A stretch of DNA of 64,000 nucleotides from Microvirga lenta (GCF_020532555.1 NZ_JAJBBR010000008.1:124001-188000), one strand, 5' to 3'. Positions 16,883 through 28,401 are shown, counted from the first letter of the stretch. A program made the numbers and translations. Notes: a model not told the origin generated them from the letters alone.

Positions 16883-17323
16883 TCAGCCCACCGCCTCCGG
16901 CGCCGCGGCGGCGTCGACAGCCGTCCAGGAATGGGTGATCGCCGCCGTCGCGCCCAGCATGATGGAGGCGGAGCAGTATTTTTCCTTGGAGAGCTGGATG
17001 GCGCGCTCCACCTTGGCGGGGGCGAGGTTGCGGCCGCTCACGCGGTAGTCGATATGGATCCTGGTGAAGACCTTCGGGTCGGTCTCGGCCCGCTCGGCGC
17101 TCACCTCCACCTCGCAGTCGGTCACGTCCTCTCTGCCCTTGCGGAGGATCTGGACGACATCGAAGGCGGTGCAGCCGCCGAGGCCGATGAGCAGCATTTC
17201 CATGGGCCGTATGCCGATGTTGCGGCCGCCATATTCCGGCGCTCCGTCCATCACCACTGCATGGCCGCTCCCGGACTCGCCGACGAACGTCATGCCGTCG
17301 ACGAACTTCACCCGCGCTTTCAT
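16883..17323 (-). CDS. OsmC family protein
   Basis: 146 aa, full length for the OsmC/YhfA group, thiol-dependent peroxidases. The two key cysteines are visible: one in GLGGCTAFDVVQILRK and one in EKYCSASIMLGATAAITH. The motif MEMLLIGLGGCT is typical of the YhfA-like subgroup. A cytoplasmic role in removing organic hydroperoxides is likely. The ATG at 17323 follows GGGGAGA, so longer upstream frames are not used. Confidence 0.9.
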   Translation of the reverse strand: MKARVKFVDGMTFVGESGSGHAVVMDGAPEYGGRNIGIRPMEMLLIGLGGCTAFDVVQILRKGREDVTDCEVEVSAERAETDPKVFTRIHIDYRVSGRNLAPAKVERAIQLSKEKYCSASIMLGATAAITHSWTAVDAAAAPEAVG

Positions 17324-17550
17324 CGAGAAATCTCCCCTGGCAGTTCCGCTCGGACGCGAACCCGCCCGGCAGCGATGTATGTGGAGCCAGCCATAACACA
17401 GCATCCCGGCTCGTGAAGCCCCGTCCACGGCCCGACCCGCCATGTCTCCCGCGAGCCCGCTCGCCCGGCAAGGCGGGCCAGGGACGCCGCCGCACGGCAC
17501 GGGGCGGAACGCGCCCGCCCCTGCCCTGCCTCACCGCATCGTCGCGGACG

Positions 17551-18438
17551 TCACTTGATGCCGTTCAGCTCCGCGACGGCATCCGTCAGCATCGGCACGT
17601 AATCGTCCCCGTGGCCGGTGCCGACGGCGAGCGCGAAGCTGTTGCGCACCGCAGCGCCGACCGGATTGGACGAGCCGACGGAATTCGCGAGCGAGGCGAG
17701 GTAGGTCATGTCCTTCAGGCCGTTGCGGATGGCGAATTTGTGGGCGTTGGGATCGCGGTCGAGCACCCATTTGAAGAAGGTCTGGTAGAAGCCGCAATCC
17801 ATGCGGCCGCCGCGGATCACGCTGTCGAAGACCTGCGGGGTCAATCCCGCCTTGGCACCCAGCGCCAACGCCTCCGCATAGATCGCTGCATAGCCCAGCG
17901 ACAGGAAGTTGTTGAGCAGCTTCATCGTGTGTCCCGTCCCGGTGGGACCGGTATGCATCACGCGGCCCGCGAAGGCATCGATCACGGGACGCGCCCGGGC
18001 GACGGCATCGGGATCGCCGCCGACCATCACGTCGAGCGTGCCGGCCTGGGCGTCGGCAGGGGTGCGGCTGAGCGGAGCATCGATCAGCGTAATGCCGGCC
18101 GGCGCCAGCTCGGCGGCGAGCCGCATCGTCACCGACGGGTCGGAAGTCGAGCAATCGACCACGAGCAGGGGTTTGCCGGCCGCCGCCAGCCCGTCGGGCC
18201 CCTGGAGGATGCCCTGCACCTCGGGCGAACCGGTGACGCAGAGGATCACGATGTCGGATTGCTCCGCAAGCTCCCGCGGGGTCGCCGCCTCCGAAGCCCC
18301 GCGGGCTTTCAGATCCTCCACCGGTTCGCGGTTGCGGTGCCCCATGACCGTGAGGGGCCAGCCCTTGCCGACGATGTTTGCGGCCATGCCGTGCCCCATG
18401 AGGCCGACGCCGATGAATCCTATCCGCTCCTTGACCAC
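17551..18438 (-). CDS. NAD(P)-dependent beta-hydroxyacid dehydrogenase
   Basis: 295 aa of the 3-hydroxyisobutyrate dehydrogenase family. The Rossmann motif is IGFIGVGLMGHGMAANI, the substrate-binding segment DAPLSRTPADAQAGTLDVMVGG, and the catalytic lysine lies in GTGHTMKLLNNFLSLGYAA. Relatives include tartronate semialdehyde reductase and GLYR-type succinic semialdehyde reductases. In the substrate-binding motif the usual V-S-G is replaced by L-S-R, so the substrate is uncertain. The gene stands alone. Confidence 0.9.
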   Translation of the reverse strand: MVKERIGFIGVGLMGHGMAANIVGKGWPLTVMGHRNREPVEDLKARGASEAATPRELAEQSDIVILCVTGSPEVQGILQGPDGLAAAGKPLLVVDCSTSDPSVTMRLAAELAPAGITLIDAPLSRTPADAQAGTLDVMVGGDPDAVARARPVIDAFAGRVMHTGPTGTGHTMKLLNNFLSLGYAAIYAEALALGAKAGLTPQVFDSVIRGGRMDCGFYQTFFKWVLDRDPNAHKFAIRNGLKDMTYLASLANSVGSSNPVGAAVRNSFALAVGTGHGDDYVPMLTDAVAELNGIK

Positions 18439-18566
18439 GAGCTCTCCTCCCCTGATTGCGTGCGGGCGACAGCCCGACGAAATCCGAGGATAGCCCGCAC
18501 GAAACCGAAAAGCCTACCCTGGCCGTGGTGCCGGGATCGGGAAATCGTCGCGTCGGAAGGCCGGCG

Positions 18567-19775
18567 TCACGATTGGAGAACGTCTCCGCAGGCATTGATC
18601 CGCGGCGGCCTGCGACCGCCCCTGCGCTGGAACTTCCGGTGGGCTTCCTTCACGACTGCGGGGATGCGCGGCTGCACATAGACCCGGTAGGCCGATTGCG
18701 CCACGAGGCGGGGCAGGCGCATCAACAGGGTCACCGCGCTCCGGCGGACCAGATGCAGGGTCGCGTAGCTGTCGCTGGACATGTGCCAGAGCCGGTCCGA
18801 TTCCGAATAGCTCATGTGATTGACCTCTTCGATCTCCGGCCGGGAAAAGACATCCCGGAAGATCTCCTCGGTCAGCAGGCTGCCTGGCATGCAGTCGGAG
18901 AAGTCCTCGTCGAAGGCGTATTTCGGCAGCATGAGCGCGGATCCGCATCGCACGCCGATACCTGCCGCGACGAGGCGTCCGTCGACGCGGATCATGTGCC
19001 ATTCGAGCCGTCCCTGCGCCGCGAAGTTCTCCACCAGAGCCGTGTGGAAGGCGGCGGATGCCGGATCGTTCAGCATGGCCGTGCCGTTGCGCCCCTTCCA
19101 TCCCGAGGCTTCGAGGGCCAGAAATTCCGGCATGAAATCGGCCCGGGCATCGGAGCCTCGGCGCATCTCGACCGATACCCTGCCGCGGCTTTCGAGCCTC
19201 TTGCGGCCGATCCTCACGTTCCGTCGCATCTTGCCGAGGCTGGCCATGTAGGCCTCGAAGCTGCCCGTCACGTCGAGGCGGGAGAGCATGGCGGGCGTGT
19301 CGCCGTGGGGAATGTAGCCGTGCGCTCCGCCCTCCAGGGCCGTCCGGACCGGGGAGTTGCGCCGCACCGCCTTCAGTTCCAGGCTGACATGCGTCGGCAC
19401 CTGCCTGCCGAGCTCCGCCAGAAGCGCCCGCAGGACGTCCGGCGCCCGGTCGGCCGACAGCACGATGTCGCCCGAAGGACTTTGCCTGTTGGCGGTGCGC
19501 AGGAGGGGCCAGCGCTCGCCGAGGAGAGGATGCGGCGCCACGATGACGGGCAGCACGCCCGCCAGTCGACCCTCGCTATAGGCGAAGCAGCACATCCAGC
19601 GCTCGTTCGGGCCCAGCCCGCTTCGGAAGCAGGCTTCGGCCCAGGCCGGGAGAAGGTTCGGGAGTTGCTGTGGCGCATGCCACGCGAGGCGATCCCAGGC
19701 GGCGCGATGAGGCTCGAGAGCCTTGAAATCGGAGACTGCAACCGTATGAAAACCATCGGGACATGCACTGATCAA
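18567..19775 (-). CDS. GNAT-fold acyltransferase, CelD/BcsL-like
   Basis: 402 aa. The central region (SLGKMRRNVRIGRKRLESRG, then FLALEASGWKGRNGTAML and RLVAAGIGVRCGSALMLPKYAFDEDF) matches the GNAT_6/CelD group, proteins linked to exopolysaccharide or cellulose production and to acyl transfer onto cell-surface molecules. The likely start is a TTG at 19775, ten bases after GGAG; no in-frame ATG lies near it. The C-terminus is basic and may contact the membrane. No exopolysaccharide cluster flanks it. Confidence 0.82.
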   Translation of the reverse strand: MISACPDGFHTVAVSDFKALEPHRAAWDRLAWHAPQQLPNLLPAWAEACFRSGLGPNERWMCCFAYSEGRLAGVLPVIVAPHPLLGERWPLLRTANRQSPSGDIVLSADRAPDVLRALLAELGRQVPTHVSLELKAVRRNSPVRTALEGGAHGYIPHGDTPAMLSRLDVTGSFEAYMASLGKMRRNVRIGRKRLESRGRVSVEMRRGSDARADFMPEFLALEASGWKGRNGTAMLNDPASAAFHTALVENFAAQGRLEWHMIRVDGRLVAAGIGVRCGSALMLPKYAFDEDFSDCMPGSLLTEEIFRDVFSRPEIEEVNHMSYSESDRLWHMSSDSYATLHLVRRSAVTLLMRLPRLVAQSAYRVYVQPRIPAVVKEAHRKFQRRGGRRPPRINACGDVLQS

Positions 19776-20136
19776 TTCGACAGATCTCCATAGTCAAGGC
19801 AATGGAATTATCTCTATCTCTACCCGGCAAGGCGAAGCCTGCCGAAAACGACAACTAGGTGGCCGCTGGAACGGCCCAGTATTGAGCGATGAATATGCAT
19901 TGCTCGACTCCCTTGATAGCCTGTGTTCACGGGGCCGTGAGCTGCCCTTACGGGTAAATAGCCTTACTCTAAAAGCTTATACCTGATACGCCTGGCGAGC
20001 TTGGCCGTTTTCTGTCCCTGCCTCTCGGCGGGCACCGCCCCTGACGCCTCCAGGGCCTCACCGATTCCGCTCCGCATGGATGGAAGCCCCGGCCAACCTC
20101 CCCATATCTGCATCATTCTTCGACGAGGGGCTTTCC
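19776..20136. other. Intergenic region between divergent genes
   Basis: 361 bases, with an AT-richer centre (about 19800-19985) likely to hold the divergent promoters. I see no reading frame, RNA gene or clear operator. Confidence 0.35.
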
Positions 20137-20382
20137 ATGGGCGACAGAGACGACGAGCCCGACGCCGAGTTGGACGACTTCGACAAGGCGGCGCGGGTGA
20201 ACTTCCGCGACTATCCGAGCTCGGCCGTGGTCGTGCTCGCGGCCTTGGGCTCGGGCTTGGCCTGGCTCATGTACAAATGGCGCGGGAAGAAGAGCGCCGC
20301 CCGGCGAGCGCCCCCTGCCGGGGTCTCCGAAGCCGGCAACACCGGACCGAAAGAGAAATCCTCCCCCGACGGGAACGCCTGA
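20137..20382 (+). CDS. Small single-span membrane protein of unknown function
   Basis: 81 aa: an acidic N-terminus (MGDRDDEPDAELDDFDKAAR), one membrane helix (SSAVVVLAALGSGLAWLMYK) and a basic then hydrophilic tail. Positive charges after the helix suggest N-out topology. The ATG at 20137 follows GAGGGGC at proper spacing; the frame continues upstream without a ribosome binding site. Function unknown. Confidence 0.6.
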   Translation: MGDRDDEPDAELDDFDKAARVNFRDYPSSAVVVLAALGSGLAWLMYKWRGKKSAARRAPPAGVSEAGNTGPKEKSSPDGNA

Positions 20383-20467
20383 TCCGGACGGGCCCTATGC
20401 AGGTGCCGTGGCGCACGGCGTTCGATGCCATCGCCCCTTAATGTGAAACGATCGGCAGGAGGCTTTG

Positions 20468-20548
20468 ATGACCCAGTCTGCTGTTTCGTTTCTCTTCGGT
20501 ATCGTTGCACCGCTCGCCCTGGTCGGATGGCTGCTGGTCCTGCACTAG
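20468..20548 (+). CDS. 26-residue membrane peptide
   Basis: A short gene encoding MTQSAVSFLFGIVAPLALVG and then WLLVLH: one hydrophobic helix with a polar N-terminus. An ideal AGGAGG lies 5 bases before the ATG. The combination of a near-consensus ribosome binding site and a complete membrane helix argues for a real small protein, but no homologue can be checked here. Confidence 0.5.
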   Translation: MTQSAVSFLFGIVAPLALVGWLLVLH

Positions 20549-20733
20549 CGGGCGGGCGGACCTTGACGGCACATCGAGCCTTCCACGTCAGCCCACCACG
20601 AGCGCCAGCCGGATCGGCGCTCCTCCTTCGAGCGGTCGACGAAGAACCGGCCCGGGCCATCCGCTCAACAGGCACGCGCCAAAGCTCCGGGAGGGCCGGA
20701 TCTCAACGTCTCGCAGGATTTCAGGAAAGGAAA

Positions 20734-20824
20734 TGGCGGAGACGGAGGGATTCGAACCCTCGATACCCTTTTGGGGTATGCTCATTTAGCAAACGAGTGC
20801 CTTCAGCCGCTCGGCCACGTCTCC
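20734..20824 (-). tRNA. tRNA-Ser (GCU anticodon)
   Basis: The minus strand reads GGAGACGTGGCCGAGCGGCT at its 5' end and pairs with CGTCTCC at the 3' end. The anticodon stem CTCGT/ATGAG encloses loop TTGCTAA with anticodon GCT, a long variable arm (ATACCC/GGGTAT) follows as in class II tRNAs, and the T arm is GGGTTCGAATCCC. The 3' CCA is encoded. It reads AGC and AGU codons. Confidence 0.95.
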
Positions 20825-21009
20825 GGTGGCGGAGTAATTAGGCTGTCAGGGAGGAAGGGTCAATCCCGTTTTCGGCCTCGGGAGCGGACAAAGCGGCTCA
20901 CCGGGCCGGATAGGCCCTGCGACGGGGCCCGCGCTGGCCCGGGGACCCGTACCAATCGGCACAAGCCTGTGATAGGCAGCCCTCTCCTTTCGCAAGAGGA
21001 CCGGCCTGC

Positions 21010-21363
21010 ATGTCAAGAATTCGACGGATCGGCGTTGCCGCCCGCTACAGCGACCTCGTGATCCTCGACGACACGGCGCATTTCTCGGGCTACGTGCCCG
21101 AGACGACCCTGGGGCGGCCGGTTGCGGAGCAGACGAAGGACATCCTCGACCAGATCGACCAGTCCCTGGCCGAGATCGGCAGCGACAAATCCAAGCTGCT
21201 CCAGGCTACGATCTGGCTCGCCGACATCGCCTCCTACGACGAGATGAACGCCGTCTGGGACGCCTGGGTCGCTCCGGGGCAGGCCCCGGCCCGGATCTGC
21301 GTGGAATCGAAACTCGCCGATCCGGACTATGCCCTCGAAATCCGCGTGATCGCCGCCTGCTGA
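21010..21363 (+). CDS. RidA family protein (YoaB-like)
   Basis: 117 aa of the RidA/YjgF/UK114 family. RidA proper hydrolyses reactive enamine/imine intermediates from PLP enzymes. The segments FSGYVPETTLGRPVAEQTKD, LLQATIWLADIASYDEMNAV and PARICVESKLADPDYALEI fit the family, with the conserved arginine in APARICVESKLA. The N-terminus and length resemble the YoaB subgroup rather than classical RidA. The ATG at 21010 has GAGGA upstream. Stand-alone gene. Confidence 0.9.
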   Translation: MSRIRRIGVAARYSDLVILDDTAHFSGYVPETTLGRPVAEQTKDILDQIDQSLAEIGSDKSKLLQATIWLADIASYDEMNAVWDAWVAPGQAPARICVESKLADPDYALEIRVIAAC

Positions 21364-21445
21364 CGGCCCTGTGCGCCCCAGCACGTCGCAGGTGCGCCCC
21401 TGCAGCCTAGCTTCGCTCGAACTCGAATCGACGGCGGAGCCCTGC

Positions 21446-21688
21446 ATGAGAACGTGTTTCCGTTTCCTGCGGCTGCGAGCGGGAACCCCTCTGGATGCCA
21501 TCCGGGAAGGCTACATCGCCGACCGGCCCTCCCGGCCCGTCGAACGACTTCTCCTGTCGATCCTTCTCGCCCTGATCGGCCTGTGCATCGGCCTGCTGGC
21601 CTGGCTCGGCTCCGATCCGGCATTCCAGCAGTTCGGCTTTGCAAGGGGATTGCCGAAGCTGCCCACCCTCACCTCGGGGCTGCGCTAG
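21446..21688 (+). CDS. Small membrane protein of unknown function
   Basis: 80 aa. A basic N-terminus (MRTCFRFLRLRAGTPLDAIR) precedes one strong membrane helix (LLLSILLALIGLCIGLLAWLG) and a short tail. The ATG at 21446 follows GGCGGAG. Its last four bases overlap the end of the convergent glycosyltransferase gene. Function unknown. Confidence 0.5.
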   Translation: MRTCFRFLRLRAGTPLDAIREGYIADRPSRPVERLLLSILLALIGLCIGLLAWLGSDPAFQQFGFARGLPKLPTLTSGLR

Positions 21689-22479
21689 GCGTCAGGCCCA
21701 GGCGCGGAATCCTTCAGGGCCTTCAGGCGCTTCCTCTCGTAGTGCTTGGCGAGGCGCAGGTGCCGCGAGATCGCATAGTTCATCGCCGTCAGGAAGCCGT
21801 AGGTGCCGCGCAGGGCATGGCGGCGGCCGATATAGGCCTTGAGAAAGGCCGCCGGCAGCTCGAAGAAGATCCGCCATGTGGGTATGGAGACGCCCCTGAT
21901 CTCGAGATCGACCGCCTGCTGATCGGAATAGCGATTGAGCTTGGAGATCTGGTCGCCCAGGGAGCGCACCGAGCGGTGGTGGATCGTCCCCCGAAGCGTT
22001 CCGACGGCGGTTCCCGGCGCCAGGTCGACGCGGTCGTGGACGAGCGAGGGGGAGTAGCGTCCGCGATCCTTGCGATAGAGCCGCACCGGCGCCAGCGCAT
22101 AGGCCAGGGGATGGGGCGCGACCTCCCCCGGGAAGACCTCGGCGATGCGGGTCCTGTAGGCCTGGCAGGGCGGCTCTCCCTGGGCGAAGAGCGCCCGGAT
22201 CTCGGCGGCGAGCCTGGGCGGCACCACCTCGTCGGCATCGAGGTTGAGCAGCCAGTCGTGGCGGCACTGCTCCTCGGCAAAGCGCTTCTGAGGTCCGTAG
22301 CCGGGCCAGGCGTTGAAGATCACGCGGGCGCCGAGCTCCTCGGCAATGGCCTGTGTCCCGTCCGTCGAGCCGGAATCGACCACGATCAGGTCGTCGGTCA
22401 GATCCCTGACCGCCCGTATCGTCTCGCCGATGCGATCGGCTTCGTTCTTGGCGATGATGAAGATGGAGACAGGGAGCAT
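21685..22479 (-). CDS. Family 2 glycosyltransferase (WaaE/KdtX-like)
   Basis: 264 aa GT-A glycosyltransferase. Motifs: SIFIIAKNEADRIGETI at the N-terminus, the nucleotide-sugar site VVDSGSTDGT and the metal-binding LLNLDADE. The segment RLYRKDRGRYSPSLVHDRV and the C-terminal YERKRLKALKDSA resemble the WaaE/KdtX subgroup, which adds a beta-glucosyl residue to the lipopolysaccharide core. The protein is cytoplasmic and peripheral at the inner membrane. A substrate assignment is inference; no other LPS genes are adjacent. Confidence 0.88.
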   Translation of the reverse strand: MLPVSIFIIAKNEADRIGETIRAVRDLTDDLIVVDSGSTDGTQAIAEELGARVIFNAWPGYGPQKRFAEEQCRHDWLLNLDADEVVPPRLAAEIRALFAQGEPPCQAYRTRIAEVFPGEVAPHPLAYALAPVRLYRKDRGRYSPSLVHDRVDLAPGTAVGTLRGTIHHRSVRSLGDQISKLNRYSDQQAVDLEIRGVSIPTWRIFFELPAAFLKAYIGRRHALRGTYGFLTAMNYAISRHLRLAKHYERKRLKALKDSAPGPDA

Positions 22480-22578
22480 GAGGGGGGCGCCGATTCACGG
22501 GCTGCCTAGCCGGAAGATGGAGCAATGGCAAGGGCTTGGGCCCCTGCCCTCGCGCTCCGGTCCTCAGCGGAGCGCCCC

Positions 22579-23199
22579 TCAGGCCGCCGCAAGCCTCAGC
22601 AGGCCCTCGGCCTCCAGAGCCTGCCTCACGCGCGGCCGTTCGGCCACGCGGCGCATGTAGGCGAGCAGGCGGGAATAGGGGGAGACGTCGATCTTGTGGA
22701 ACGATGTCCAGTTGAGGACCGCATAGCCATAAGCATCGGCCACCGTGAAGAGCTCTCCCATCAGGTAGGAGCGCCCTTCCAGATGCCGGTCCACGTAGCC
22801 GAAGCGGCGATGCAGCTGCTCGACGGCCATCTGGCGGGCCGCTTCGGTGCTGGTCGGTTTCCAGAGAGGAGCGAAGCCCTTGTGCAGCTCCGTGCTGATG
22901 AAGCCGATCCATTCCTGGACGCGGTAGCGTTCGAGCGAGCCCAATTCCGGCATGAGGCGGGTCTGGGGTGCCTGATCGGCCAGGAACTGGATGACGACGG
23001 ACGTCTCCGTCAGGACCTGTCCGTCGTTCAGGGCCAGGGCCGGCACGTAGCCTTTCGGGTTGATCTTGCTGAAATCCCGACCGGACGCCGTGGTCCGGTT
23101 CTTCAGGTCGACCTTGTCGTAGACGAGGTCGAGACCGGCCTCGCAGGCGACGATTCGGGACGCAAGGGAGGAAGAACCAGGCGTGTAGTAGAGCTTCAC
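22579..23199 (-). CDS. Glutathione S-transferase
   Basis: 206 aa with the two-domain GST layout: thioredoxin-like N-terminus (MKLYYTPGSSSLASRIV, NPKGYVPAL, LTETSVVIQFLAD) and an all-helical C-terminus (YLMGELFTVADAYGYAVLNW). It is closest in pattern to the beta class (GstA), which conjugates glutathione to electrophiles. Beta-class enzymes usually have a cysteine at position 10; here it is serine (PGSSS), so chemistry may use serine instead. The gene stands alone. Confidence 0.9.
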   Translation of the reverse strand: MKLYYTPGSSSLASRIVACEAGLDLVYDKVDLKNRTTASGRDFSKINPKGYVPALALNDGQVLTETSVVIQFLADQAPQTRLMPELGSLERYRVQEWIGFISTELHKGFAPLWKPTSTEAARQMAVEQLHRRFGYVDRHLEGRSYLMGELFTVADAYGYAVLNWTSFHKIDVSPYSRLLAYMRRVAERPRVRQALEAEGLLRLAAA

Positions 23200-23330
23200 G
23201 GAAAACCTCCCCTTCCCCTGCGGCGCCTACAAAGTGTTGTTGAGTAACAGCAACGTAATATGATCCGCAGGAAACGGCAACGCTCGATTGCGTGCATCGC
23301 TCACCGAAATCTTGCACCGATGCAAGAAGG

Positions 23331-24146
23331 TCAGAGGAGTTCGTTCTCCGAGGCCAGGGCGTGGCCCTCGCCGGCCGGTGCCGCCCGGCTGCGCACGCGC
23401 AGCTCCGCCAGGAGCGGGTAATGATCCGACGCCACCCGGGTCAGCGGATTCCGGATCGGCGCCGCCGACACCACCTCCACCCTGTCGGTGACGAAGACAT
23501 GGTCGAGGCGCAGCACCGGCGCGCGGGTGTGAAAGGTCGGCTGCGGCTCGCCGGCGGGATTCGACAATTGGGCGTCCCGCAACCGGTCCGCCATCAGACG
23601 GTAGGAGCGGGAATAGGGCGGCGCGTTGAAATCGCCCAGCAGCACGGCCGGATCGGCGCAATCGGGATGCCCCATCCAGTCCGGTCCCAGAAGGGCTGCG
23701 GCCTGGGTCCGGCGTTCGCCCGAGCGGAGGGAGAGATGGGCGTTGACGACCTGCACCGCCTGCCCGCCAACCTCCACCGAGACCCAGAGGGCGCAGCGCT
23801 TCTCGAAGGCCGGCTTTGCCGAGAGCGTCGGCAGCCGGCCCGATTTGACGATCCTCGACGGGTGACGGGACAGGACGGCGATGCCGTACTGATCGCCGAG
23901 GATCCGGATGGTCGGCTGGAAATGCAGATCCATTCCGAGCTGCGCCGCAACCGCAGCCGCCTGATCGGAGGCGCCCGCATGGACGCGGCCCGCCCGCACC
24001 TCCTGCAGGGCGACAATGTCCGGGTCGCAGGATGCGATCACCTCCGCGATGCGCCCCGGGGCGATCTTGCGGTCGGTCCCCAGCCAACGGTGGACGTTGT
24101 AGGTCAGGATTCGAACGACCCGCCCCTGTTTGTCGATATGCTTCAA
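23331..24146 (-). CDS. Endonuclease/exonuclease/phosphatase family protein
   Basis: 271 aa of the EEP superfamily (metal-dependent phosphoesterases including DNase I, ExoIII and inositol phosphatases). Conserved residues: N in LTYNVHR, E in IVALQEV, D and N in LLGDFNAP, and the final D-H pair in ASDHYPLLAEL. Stand-alone versions of this subgroup act on DNA or phospholipid substrates; which applies is not determinable. The start is uncertain: the TTG at 24146 is the only candidate before the conserved core and has no strong ribosome binding site. Confidence 0.82.
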   Translation of the reverse strand: MKHIDKQGRVVRILTYNVHRWLGTDRKIAPGRIAEVIASCDPDIVALQEVRAGRVHAGASDQAAAVAAQLGMDLHFQPTIRILGDQYGIAVLSRHPSRIVKSGRLPTLSAKPAFEKRCALWVSVEVGGQAVQVVNAHLSLRSGERRTQAAALLGPDWMGHPDCADPAVLLGDFNAPPYSRSYRLMADRLRDAQLSNPAGEPQPTFHTRAPVLRLDHVFVTDRVEVVSAAPIRNPLTRVASDHYPLLAELRVRSRAAPAGEGHALASENELL

Positions 24147-24490
24147 AGGTCAGTACCGGCTCAGAAAGGACGTTTACAGGTAGGCGGCCACGGCGAACGG
24201 CACAAGCGAAGATATCGTCCTGCCGGGCCACGGAGAAACATCGGGTTCAATGGCACGGAACCGACCAAGGTTCCCCGGCCTGCGCGGAGGCTTCATGGCG
24301 CGAGCCCGGGCCTTCGGCTTCTTCCGTGCATCCGCACAAGGGGGCAGGAGGCAGCATCCACAACCCCAGACTGAAAGAAGCGAAGTTACATATATCGACT
24401 AAATTCCTGTTCCCTTTACGGCACATTTACCTTAATGGAACTGAATGCTTAAGCTTGGCCAAGTGGGGCCGGTCGAATCATCTGCTGCTC
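24147..24490. other. Intergenic region, no clear content
   Basis: 344 bases. Section 24370-24450 is AT-rich and could hold a promoter for the small frame at 24491. No RNA gene or repeat recognised. Confidence 0.3.
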
Positions 24491-24616
24491 ATGCGCAACA
24501 CATCTGGAAATCGTCCTGGAGAGGACGCCATCGCTAGGGTCCTGGATTGGGTCGGACTTGCCTTCGGCCTGGGCGTGATCGGCTTGGTGATGAACTTCTC
24601 GATGATTCCGGTCTGA
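24491..24616 (+). CDS. Possible 41-residue membrane peptide
   Basis: Encodes MRNTSGNRPGEDAIARVLDW and then a hydrophobic helix (VGLAFGLGVIGLVMNFSMI). The layout (polar N-terminus, one helix) is that of a small membrane protein and an AT-rich promoter-like stretch precedes it. However, no convincing ribosome binding site is seen, so this is tentative. Confidence 0.35.
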   Translation: MRNTSGNRPGEDAIARVLDWVGLAFGLGVIGLVMNFSMIPV

Positions 24617-24761
24617 TCTCGGACCGACCGAACTCCCGTACCCTCGGACCTCCCTCCTGAACATGCCGGCAGCTCCGCTCCCGCCGGAGCGGTGCGCACG
24701 CTTTTCCCGTTCGGACGCGCTCCCCCTGCCCGCCCGGTCCGCATCTCCTTGAAACCGCCGC

Positions 24762-24792
24762 TTGACCTTCCCATCATGGGAAGGATCACAAC
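24762..24792 (+). promoter_or_regulatory. CueR-type copper-responsive promoter
   Basis: The -35 box TTGACC (24762-24767) overlaps a perfect dyad CCTTCCCAT-C-ATGGGAAGG (24766-24784), and a weak -10 (CACAAC, 24787-24792) lies 19 bases from the -35. The over-long 19-bp spacer with a dyad inside is the signature of MerR-family promoters, and this dyad matches the known CueR operator pattern. It lies 33 bases before copA and should be driven by the cueR gene at the end of the same operon. Confidence 0.88.
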
Positions 24793-24825
24793 ATCCGCCA
24801 GAGATGTTGAATCAGGAGATTCGCC

Positions 24826-27350
<2,525 letters not shown>

Positions 27351-27354
<4 letters not shown>

Positions 27355-27806
27355 ATATCGGGCAAGCGGCCGAGGCGTCGGGCGTCTCGGCCAAGATGAT
27401 CCGCTACTACGAGTCCATCGGGCTGATCCCGAAGACCGTGCGGACGGAAGCCGGCTACCGGGTCTATTCGGACAAGGACGTCCACACCCTGCGTTTCATC
27501 CGCAGGGCGCGGGACCTCGGGTTCTCGGTGGAGCAGATCGCCGATCTCGTGTCCCTGTGGCAGGACCGGGGACGGGCGAGCAAGGATGTGAAGCGCGTGG
27601 CGCTCGAGCATGTGGAGACGCTCGAACGCAAGATCGCGGAATTGCAGGAAATGGCCGGCACCCTGAAGCACCTCGCCAGGACCTGCCATGGCGACGGCAG
27701 ACCCGACTGCCCGATCATCGAGGAGCTCGCCAGCGACGCCGGCAGCGTGACGTCGCGGCCTCCTCCGAAATTCGGCACGCTCGGGAAGATCTCCGTTCGC
27801 GAGTGA
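27351..27806 (+). CDS. cueR: Copper-responsive regulator CueR (MerR family)
   Basis: 151 aa. MerR helix-turn-helix at the N-terminus ([20 protein letters not shown]), a long dimerisation helix, and the metal-binding loop [11 protein letters not shown] with C112 and C120, the same residue numbers and spacing as E. coli CueR. This spacing marks Cu(I)/Ag(I)/Au(I) sensors. The ATG overlaps the copA stop (ATGA), so pump and sensor are translated together and autoregulated from the promoter before copA. The tail after residue 125 is about 20 residues longer than in E. coli. Confidence 0.96.
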
Positions 27807-27822
27807 AGGCCGGATGGCCGCC

Positions 27823-28401
27823 TCAGGCGGCCATGTCGACTTCCCGGCTGCGGCCGATGTCGCGCATCCACTGCACGAAGCGCGGGTCCCGGCGGAGCTG
27901 TCTGCCGTAGTGCCGCCGCAGCGCATCGGTGAGCCGGCCGCCGCGCGACAGCATGTCGTCGGCGAACCCGACCATGACCGAGTTCGGCCATGCCTGGGGG
28001 CGGATCTCCGCCAGGCGTTCCAGGAGCCTGTCCTCGCTCTCCTGCGGGTGGGTCTGCGCCAGCAGGGTGAGCATCGCCGCCGTCGAGCGCGAAATCCCCA
28101 TATGGCAATGGACGAGGAGATGCCCCTCGGCCCGGCTCGGGCCGCTCTTCGCCAGCTCCTCGCCGAATTGCAGGACAGCCTCCACGTGCTCCGGCTCGGG
28201 CATCATCATGCCGGGCCGGGGCTCGATGATGTCGTGGAAGCGCAGGATGGTCCTGTGATGCGGATCGTAGGCCTCGAAGGCCTCGGGATCGGGATGCTCG
28301 GGATCGAGAATCGACAGCACGTGTGTCACCGAGCGCTGCCCCTGGTCCGGCAGCTCCGAGATTCCGCAGATCGTCAGCATGGTGATGGATGAGGGTTTCA
28401 T
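27823..28401 (-). CDS. Protein tyrosine phosphatase-like protein
   Basis: 192 aa of the cysteine-phosphatase fold. The P-loop is HCHMGISRS (C99-x5-R105), complete for catalysis; an upstream acid candidate is in FHDIIEP. This group of 'tyrosine phosphatase family' proteins is widespread in rhizobia and its substrates are unknown. It converges on the cueR gene with only 16 bases between them. Confidence 0.87.
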   Translation of the reverse strand: MKPSSITMLTICGISELPDQGQRSVTHVLSILDPEHPDPEAFEAYDPHHRTILRFHDIIEPRPGMMMPEPEHVEAVLQFGEELAKSGPSRAEGHLLVHCHMGISRSTAAMLTLLAQTHPQESEDRLLERLAEIRPQAWPNSVMVGFADDMLSRGGRLTDALRRHYGRQLRRDPRFVQWMRDIGRSREVDMAA

